Below, in pieces: positions 51,808 through 60,800 of a stretch of 64,000 nt of DNA. The DNA lies in contig JAGQDJ010000608.1 in NCBI GenBank assembly GCA_022885665.1, forward strand, positions 124,001 to 188,000. The letters are read 5' to 3'. Within the stretch, counting starts at the first letter, position 1. Each line of letters starts with the position of its first letter. The translations under genes and the position numbers were made by a program. Source of the DNA: Triops longicaudatus. Lineage: Eukaryota; Arthropoda; Branchiopoda; Notostraca; Triopsidae. A model generated the notes under the pieces. That model saw only the letters and a list, made by a program, of their open reading frames with translations, was not told the DNA's origin and ran no database searches.

Positions 51808-54800
51808 CCCGACTCCACAGAAACGCTCATGAAAGGCCAGTTTTACAGACAATACGCGCCGCAATTGCGCTATAGAAAAGGATGTTTTGTGCGCTAGCAG
51901 AAGATCTACCACCAGGGGCTCACACGGAGCATAATAAAAAACTGCGTTGGCGTCCTATTATGAATCCCAGGAAGAAAAGGGGGTTAAGTGAAAAGTTAGG
52001 AAGGCCGACAGGAAGAGCTGGCAAAACACAAGCCTGTGGGGATTTTGAGTCATGGGTAAAATTTGAATAAGAAGCCAAAGGCCGGTGTCGTCTACATGTG
52101 AGAGCAGAACCTTAAAAGCTTACCGCCATATTGCACGATGAAAATGATCTCTTTCGTTCTCTTCTCCTTTTTCCTTCTTTTGCGACCCCTACCACAACCC
52201 TATATCCTCTTTAGCCTAACGTACAAACTTCACAGGTTTTAGCCACGGAATGCCATGCATCAAAGGTTATCATACACTCCTAACCTTGGAACCAAATGAA
52301 CTAAGTGACCGTGTCACAAAGTTGATAATTTACCCCCCCCCCCCTCCACTTCTACTCTTCAACAGGAGTCCTTGGTAAATGGATCCATCCCTAAACAGTC
52401 CTCGGTAGAAGTTGCTGACAGCAGAGGCCAAAACGATAGCGTGTGCGCTTGTTGCTGGTTGCAGAACCAGCAACAGCAGCCGTCACCCAAAGCATCGCGT
52501 TCTCATCTTCCTTCGTAGATTAAGAACGCGAGGTTGAAATTTGACGACTTGGACGACAGTGGTGTTCGTTGAGGGTTGCGAGCGATGCAAAAGGTTTATA
52601 AATAAAGCGTTGGGAGTCCTGATCCCTAAGCAGTGTCGGTCTTCGCACCGCTGATCAAAGCTAAACGCGCGCAGCATCAGTGGCGACAGTCGCACTTTGC
52701 GCCCAAACAGGATTAAGTGCCGGCAATGACAACTGACCTGAACCCCCCAAAAGGAAGGAAAAAGGGGAGACAAAAAGACAACACACAACACAGCATCTCC
52801 TCCGGTTTCTCCTTCCTTTTGGGCTTTGGCAACACTTTTCGTTCCCGAAAGCATGTTTCTCAGGTAGAAGAACCAGCTACTTCTCGGTCTCTTTATCTCT
52901 CCTTGTTTCGTCCTAGTACACTGCCTTGTCCTCTCTTGAGCTCTAGGGAAAAGTTGCGATCGTCCCTGGCCAAGAGACTCACGCTTCGTCGACTGTAAAG
53001 TGAGGTTATGTAGTGTGTTAAAAGAGAGCAGAGATAGACCTAATTCTTCGACAACTTACCGCCCCGACAAGTACAAGACAAGGCCTCTCACACATAACCA
53101 TACACAGAGAGACACAAGCATCACAAATTTCATGCATGCGAGCCTAAAAGGCGCCCGCGTGCCGTGACCTTCCTTGCGACACTTGTCCTTCTACTTAACG
53201 CAAAACGGTTTTTCGTTAATAAGGCTATCAGTTGTGGTATCTTGAGAACCAGTCGCGCTCGGGTGTCGAATAGCGGTGGGTAATGTCCGGGGTTTCTGTT
53301 TCTCTTTTCGCCCGTCTGCGACCGAAAAACAGGCTTATGTATACACACAACGTTTCACCGAGCTCGACACACACACATCATTAGCGACCACAACATGCAA
53401 AGTAGCTATTGTCTTTCCAACGAATCCCCACTTTCCCTGCACCATCAAAAACTCAGCGCTTTGTTCTCACTTTTTTTTCTTTCTCTCGCTCTTTCTTCGT
53501 TCCTGACTAAGAATATGGGGCATCATATGTGACGCCGCTATCATTGAGTTCTTAAAAACACCTGCTCGAAGTCTAATTACTTGCTATGCGAACCTATTTC
53601 TCACGAAGCGACAAGAATCGGTCAAACTGAGCCAGCAATGTGGTTCCTTTTTCTGCGGTATACCCTAAACAACGAAATCGCCCACGTGGCACTCTACAGC
53701 TTGGTAATAAGTATACCTCCGATTCTGTCAACATCGAGTAATCACCGTAACTTTATGAAAAATTATGAAATTTTTATCGAAAGACCAATCTCGAAGGATG
53801 GGGTTTCAAGTTGCTTTCTTCGACCTCTTGAAAAGGGATATTTTGAGTTAATCCCATAATACTAAAAGATAATGGAAATGAAAATAAACTGCACAAAACT
53901 TCAATTCATTTAAGATTATTACCCAGCAGCACACTGTATTGGACTTCTCAAGCTTACTCGTAATGTGCAAAAAATAAAAATATCTATTTTTTTTAAGTAT
54001 TCGACATACCAATCACCGCTTGGTGCGACTAGTTCAGAAAACTGGAGTTTTACTGAGTTTAAATAGTACATGTGCACTATCATGTATTTTTTTCATTAAA
54101 GAAGACTATTTATTTATTTTTGGGAGCATATCCCAAGTCATTTTGACGCGCATATTTCGTACACTGCAGAAATGCTCTTGGAATTCTATATTTCATATGT
54201 GCCCAGCTCCCTTTAATCAGAATGGGATCATTTGAAGGAGTCGAATTTTATATGAGTACTGCGGAATTTTCTTATCTATTTTTAAATAGCTTACAAGGCT
54301 ATTTTCGTTCTACACGGATTTTGCGAAGCATTCTAGGTTACCTTGTAACGCAGGAACGTGTCTTTCTTTTTGCAAGCACAGAGCAGGCCACGATTACGCG
54401 AAATGCAAATGATGAAAGCGGTTGAAGGTGGCTCGTAGTTGGGACGTCAAAACGAATGCCTTATGGGTAGCTAATTTGCGGCCTGGCTAGCGGGGAAGAC
54501 GAGGGAGGGGGGATAAGTTAAACACTCGTCTCTCGCAGCTCTCTCTTGCGCGCGCTTTTTTCCTAACAGTCAAATAGTAAGATCAAGTCCAAGCTCCAGC
54601 CCACTCCATGGGGGGCAGGAGCCAAAGACGCGCCTTCGATGTCTGACAACAGAGTTTTGCATGGCCGCCTTTTTAACAGTGATGATAAGACCCTTTTTCT
54701 CTGATTCGCGGGGTTGATAAATGCCTAGAATCAGTCCGCTCCTTTTTAGCTTCATTCGGAAATGAGTAAGGAGCTAAAGGCGAGACCTGACAACCTTGGA

Positions 54801-57800
54801 ATGTAAAACGTTACAATTAAAAGCACATGTTTCTCAGGAACCTGCGGGGCCAATTGCTAGGTTGACTGTAGTAGTTAAGCCTCACTTAAGCATAGCTATT
54901 GGACATCAAGCGTCCGTCACGGGGGGCGCAGAGGGAGCAAAGCGGGACAAGTTAGCCTTGTCAAAATGGAGCCAGCAGCTTAGTAAACTGTAACCCAAAT
55001 CGCTCGACAACATACAAAAATATAGCAAAAATCAACCCAATACTAACTTTAACATTTCATCTTGAAATCATTACGAAAGTCTGACGAGAAAGGGAGAGAA
55101 GTCAGGAAGAAACGAAAAATTGTGACAACAAAACAAATCCCTACCTCGGTCTGTGCAATCAGGAATAGCAGGATATGTCGAATGGGCCGCGAGAACAGGA
55201 ACATGTAAAGAGGGGTAAAACATATTCAGTTAGCGAAAACGGAATGTATGTGAATATTTCCAAACAACAAAGAGCTACAGATGTTCTTATATTTTGAGGT
55301 CAGCTGAATCCTACCAGTTCTAAAACAGCTATAATCTCAAACGGCTATACGGGAAACATATTGTCCCTACGTTGACGTCCTAACAATTTTTCCCAGTCGT
55401 AAATTCCCGCGCTGGCGTCTGTTTTCATCAAACAGAAAAGCTCTTATACTCATAAAATATATAAAAAAATACACCTTGGCTTTTCATCTCAACATATCTA
55501 CAGCTATCTTTGGCAGGAAAGTGGCTTATCCAATTTTTTCCCATATAGGCTATGCAAATGAGGCTTAACAACAGACAACCCGAATGCAATGAACGCATTT
55601 TTGGTTTTCCCAATGGCCGGAAACTGGTCTGTCCAAGGTGGGGGGAGCGAGGGGATATAGTTTTCTTACTCTTCTTTGCATACTCATTAGCATACCACCC
55701 TCGTGATGATGACGCTGGACAAGGTTCTGCGCACACACCATACGCTTGTCCACTTTTCTCTGAAATTATCTCACCCTATTGAGCTGGGCGTATGATGTTC
55801 CACAGCTCTGAAAAATGAAAACTATGTGGTATGCACGGAGCCCCGAAAGCAATAGAGCGTCAAGGCTATTATGGCCAAGGGTGTGAAGCCTCAGGTAGAG
55901 CTCGCACTCGTTAACCAGGTTCGACTTGCAGACACAGAAGTCAACCCCCAAGCAGCCGGAAGTTACCAAAAACCTTAATCACTACCTTCTATGCAAATGA
56001 TAACTCTAGCAAAAACGTTCTTCACTGTTCAGAGACTACACTGCCATACCTCTTTTTACTCGTAACCAACCTCGCATTTCTTGCGGGTGTGTGACTCCTA
56101 CCCAAACCACTACTTCTAGCTTACAAGGTCTAAACTCCATGCTTCAACTCATTACTACATACTTCGAAAATTCCCTTAAACTTCTAAACTTCAAGCAAGA
56201 AGTTTCATATCTCTTTGAAAATGTCTAATCTAAAATAAAAAAGGGAAATGCTACAGGAGAATATGATCGGAAATACGCAGAAAAAGCGTTGCTTGCCGAA
56301 ATAACCTGGCGAGGTAACTAAATCTTGCCGTAAGAAGACCATCTGAAGCTTACTGGGAAGTAACTGAAGCTTGGCGAAGGTCGAAACTTATACTTACAAA
56401 GCCGTGTTTGTCCGAGATGTTGTTGGTGAGCTTGAGTTTGTGGAAGGAAACCACTTTCTGCATCCACTGCTCTCCCGTTGAAGGACTATCCGGGTGGATG
56501 TACATACGTTTTGGCATTTCGGGATCAGCTTTACCGGCGACCATCCACCGACTAGTACCAGAAATGACACGTTAGCCCGCTCTGGAAAACCTTCCCAAAT
56601 TTCTCCGCCCCCAGTGCCAAAGATTTTGGCAAAACAACACCAGGTCGTTGTAAAGGGGTAAAGTGAGTCTTGGAGGTGGGTTTTAAGTCGAGAAATCATA
56701 CCTATTATGGAATTTGTAGCGGTAATCATCGGCTGCCACGATGTCTAACAAGAGGATGTACTTGGATTTAGGGTCCAAACCGGAAACTCGAAATTTCATT
56801 TGGGGGAACATTTGTCTATACAACACAAGAAAATAGATAAAAACAATCATTAAACCGATACAAACCCACGAGACGCTATCTCATCATCATCATCAACTTA
56901 TCCCTAGTCAATAGACATTTATCATTGAAACCATTCAAATATCTAATTTGACTGCAAGGGGGTTTACAGTTGAAACCCCACTCATGTTTTTCACATCAAA
57001 CAAACCAGAGTTTAATGAAAATTGGTAATAAATAAGTTTTTCCCACTCCAAAATCATGGGTGCGCACATAAACACACCATAAAAACAGATCCTCTCCAGG
57101 ACGGACGTTCTGACTGTTTCTCCACCTTTTGTCCCCTATTTTCGCTACTGGATTTCTCCTATTTTCACTGCTTCGCGACCAAAGAAAAGAACGTTTTTAA
57201 GTCTCCCCCCTTCAATCTTTTCTAACACATCATCCGAAGCTTCTCGTTGTCCACTAAGCCGTTTAGTCAATGAGGCGTAAGAACAAAGGGATGCTTAGCT
57301 TTCGACGCGTCTATTTGTCCATCGGCCCAAAGAGTTTGTCTGTCCAGTAGTACCCACTACTTCATAGTTCGCCTAAAATCGTGTACACACCACTCGTAAA
57401 GGTTTTGAAGCTTCAAGCCCCCCAACTTAGACGCAGATAGGTGTTAGAGCAGCTGCCTTTACCTTTTTTAACCCTCTAAAACCGGCGTGTACGTCCGACT
57501 ATACGTATAAGAGCAGCATATATAGCATCCAGAGCCCAGGTGTGTGTGTCGCCTAATGTACCGAGTGTCACAATCCCACTCTAGAGCGAAAGTCCGCAGC
57601 TTGTCGGCATCTGCAATCTGGCGTTGATAATCTAGTGCGAACCCCGTCAAGAAAATCAGCACCATTTTCCAAAGGCCGAGCCAAAAGATCCCGGAGCGCA
57701 TAACACGCGTACGCGAGCATGACATAGAAGCGCCCAGAGAACACACTCCCAAGATTACAGTAGAGGAAAAGGGAAGGCGTAGACACCTTTTGTTGTGTCT

Positions 57801-60800
57801 TTTAGAAAAGCTTCTGGCGGTAGTTTGAAAGTAAAATCCGGCAACGAGCCGAGAAGCCGGCAAAGCATTCGAAAAGCCCAGGCGTTTGTTCAGCGAATTA
57901 AAAAGAAAAAAAGTACCAGGCGATACGAATTATGGATTGTCGGTGTATCGATGACGGGAAGGCGGAGTCACTTTTGCGCCGTGTTGTATATAAAGAGCCC
58001 TGGACTCTTCTTATGTATGCTCCCGCTTGCCCTCCACAAAAGCCTATAAAACCCTCCCCTCGCCTGAAAGTTACGATCCCTCTCACGCTCACGCGATTCA
58101 CGCACCGCGGGGGAAATATGCATGTATTTGGGAGTGTGGATGTGTGGAGTAATATATCCCCTACCAGCACCAACCCCCAATCCGGAGGGATTTTGATCCG
58201 ATCGCCACAGAAATACAGACCGCTTGTGCGTCAAGAATCGCTCGATGGCCGAGGAATACCGGTGCCGCGCGCAGAGACGACAACCTTAGACGAGCCAAGG
58301 CGCCCCGGCACCTCCTGCTGGTCCGTAGGCTTGCGGAGACCATGCACGCAATCCCGCAGCGTCTTTGCGCTATGCCGCAGCCCAAGAAATAAACACGGTT
58401 CAGATACACTTGGCTGAAGTGAGACAATCCTCACAAACATCTCCCATCACCCTCTTTGTTGTAACCTTAATAATTCTTTTTCTTCTGTTTTGATTGCCGC
58501 TCCTTTGGTGATAGCATCTCTTTCTCCAAACTCTCTTAGCCTGGCACTGGACTTTAGGTTCGCTTTTAGCCCTCTCCAATTGTTTACCGAATGTTTTCTA
58601 CCTTGTCTACGTGTATCAGATGTCACTGCGCCCGGGCACAGCCACGAAGACTTCACAAGATGTGCGCACAAACTGAATCTCCCCGCAGGTTAGGGAATAG
58701 GGAACTTTCGACTTGCGCGCTTGGGAAAAAGAACGTTTTTACGTTCTTTTCTGTACTGCACAGCACGGTATACTATGTCCCTACACAAACAAGGTACTTA
58801 TTCGTCGCGTTTAGCAACGGGACTGTGTGCAACTGTCTTCAACGACACACATCCCGTGAAAATAGTATGAAAGTTTTTCTTACACCTATTCTGACACGTA
58901 ACAATTAAACAAACCACGCGCCATAATGAAACTGAAAACATTTCACAAACGTATTGATTACACTGTATTAGTAAGTAGAACCTCGATATAACGAACCATA
59001 TTACAACAAATAGTAGACTGTTCTGGACGACACGTCCCTGAAGATATCTTCGTTTATGCAGAAAAATCGCCTCATTTAACGAACATGATTTAAGTTACTG
59101 ATTTCGAACACCTTGGAATTAAGAGAGAATTTACTATGCTACATAATAATGGAACCCAGAACATCGACAACGTTTCCCTCTGGTAAGCTGGCGTAGTGTT
59201 GCCTTGCGCCGAGTACACTATCTCTTGCAATGGAACACAATTTGACAATAGAGCCCGACAGTGCTCTAATACCTAGTGCAGCAATCAAAATGCACGATTC
59301 TCAAAACGCATGGTTCCCAATAGCAAACGCAGCACGGCAGGTCTGGCAAGGCTTACAGCCCATACAATTCTGGTATAGAGACTTGTGAGCTCGAATATCC
59401 AGCGTTTCGTTTATTTCGACAGTAACGGCAATACATTAAACAATGAATCTAACGAGTTGCTCAGCTTTGCGCGACTTCAGGAGACAAAAGTCTACATATT
59501 CCATTTTAGCTTGTGTATTTTTCGCTAAATGTTTTGGCGCCATTTTATGACGTAATAAAGCCTAATGCAAAATGGTGCAGCAAATTTCGAAGGGAGAAAG
59601 CTCGAGAAGTTTGGCACATCTTGGCTATGTTCGTGCTTCTTGGTCTTCTTCTTTTGAGACGCGTAAAGTTCTTCCAACCCACTTCTAGACCATTAAACGT
59701 TATTATGTATGCAAATAACAGTGGTGCTATGCAAATGCAAATCAAGCCCAGTCCCTTAAGTCCAGCCCTGGCAAAAGTGTCGTTCACCGTTTTGTTGGGA
59801 CCCGGGGTCCTGCCCCCCTGTCTTTATTTACTGCAGGTTTTCTCCTCTTTTTTTCTCCAACAGTCCCTGCGTTGCATTACATACCCCGGACCCGTTTTCT
59901 TACACTGTTTTTCCTCCGTTGAGCAGATCACTTGCCACGTCAAGACCTCGAAAGACAACAACCAACAGGACAAGTTAGCCCAACTTTTCCGAGTCCCACA
60001 AGTCCGAAGCTGCTGCTGTTGCTGCAGAGGGATTTTACTCACGTCCTAAGCAATGCCATATAAATTTTACGCCCATGAGGTTCCCAACACAGAAAAAGGA
60101 GCGGGGGGTTATAATAGTAAAACTTGCACACAAAACATTTTTGGCGTAACTATAACTTTTTCTGCGGTTACAATAACGTTCCAGGGCATATAACCTAAAC
60201 TAAAGAAAAAAAAAACCTTACTGGGCCATTTTGCCCCTGCATTGCTTTCATTAATGCTGTAAAAGCTGCGACGGACATAAATTTTTTTACCTGATAATAA
60301 AGTTAGTATTGAACAAAAGGGCGTGGTTTCCTAGTTCTCTACTTGCAATAGACCCCATTTTCCTATTTCCCCCCATTTTTAATACAAATGTGTGTATGAC
60401 CTTTACCATCGTTGACAAATGCGCTGTAAATCTTCCTGGAACTAAAGCATGAATGTGTCAATGTATTGAGTAACTGAGCGCCTAAAAACTACGAAGCCAT
60501 TTTGAAGCCTGTCGCATTAGCTAAATTATCTTTCGCTTGCTCGGGGACCCGACAGCTATCTAAACTACCAGACAAACTAACGAACTAACATGTTACGGAT
60601 ACCACCTGCAGCTCGTTAAGTTACTCCGTGAGGTAACATCATTGCGGGCGTTCGGGATAATGTAGTTCAGGTCGTAACTATGGACGTGTCAAACAAAGGC
60701 AACGGAATGACACCTATGTAATGAGGTTTTATTTTTTTTTCTTATACTGGTAATATTTTAAGTGCAATTTATCCTTGTCCCGAATCCTGCGTTCTTCCTC

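Larger units (their letters stand above)
41068..56397 (-). other. Tbx2/3 intron 3 (15.3 kb), candidate regulatory intron
   Basis: Donor GTAAGT after codon F261 and acceptor CTAG before T262, phase 0. It has no recognisable coding exon on either strand; the 66-codon plus-strand frame at 44720-44917 (MDGHFQDDLNQQPA...) is CAG-rich and unconvincing. It contains a 40-base A run (51767), a perfect hairpin (52450-52475) and three ATGCAAAT octamers (54403, 55552, 55991). Its length relative to the other introns makes it a natural place for enhancers. Confidence 0.85.

Noticed and set aside
59513..60049. 178-codon plus-strand open frame in Tbx2/3 intron 1
   Set aside because: It begins at a TTG, has no recognisable domain, and reads like translated noncoding DNA (cysteine run from a CTG/TGC repeat). 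It overlaps the octamer cluster.
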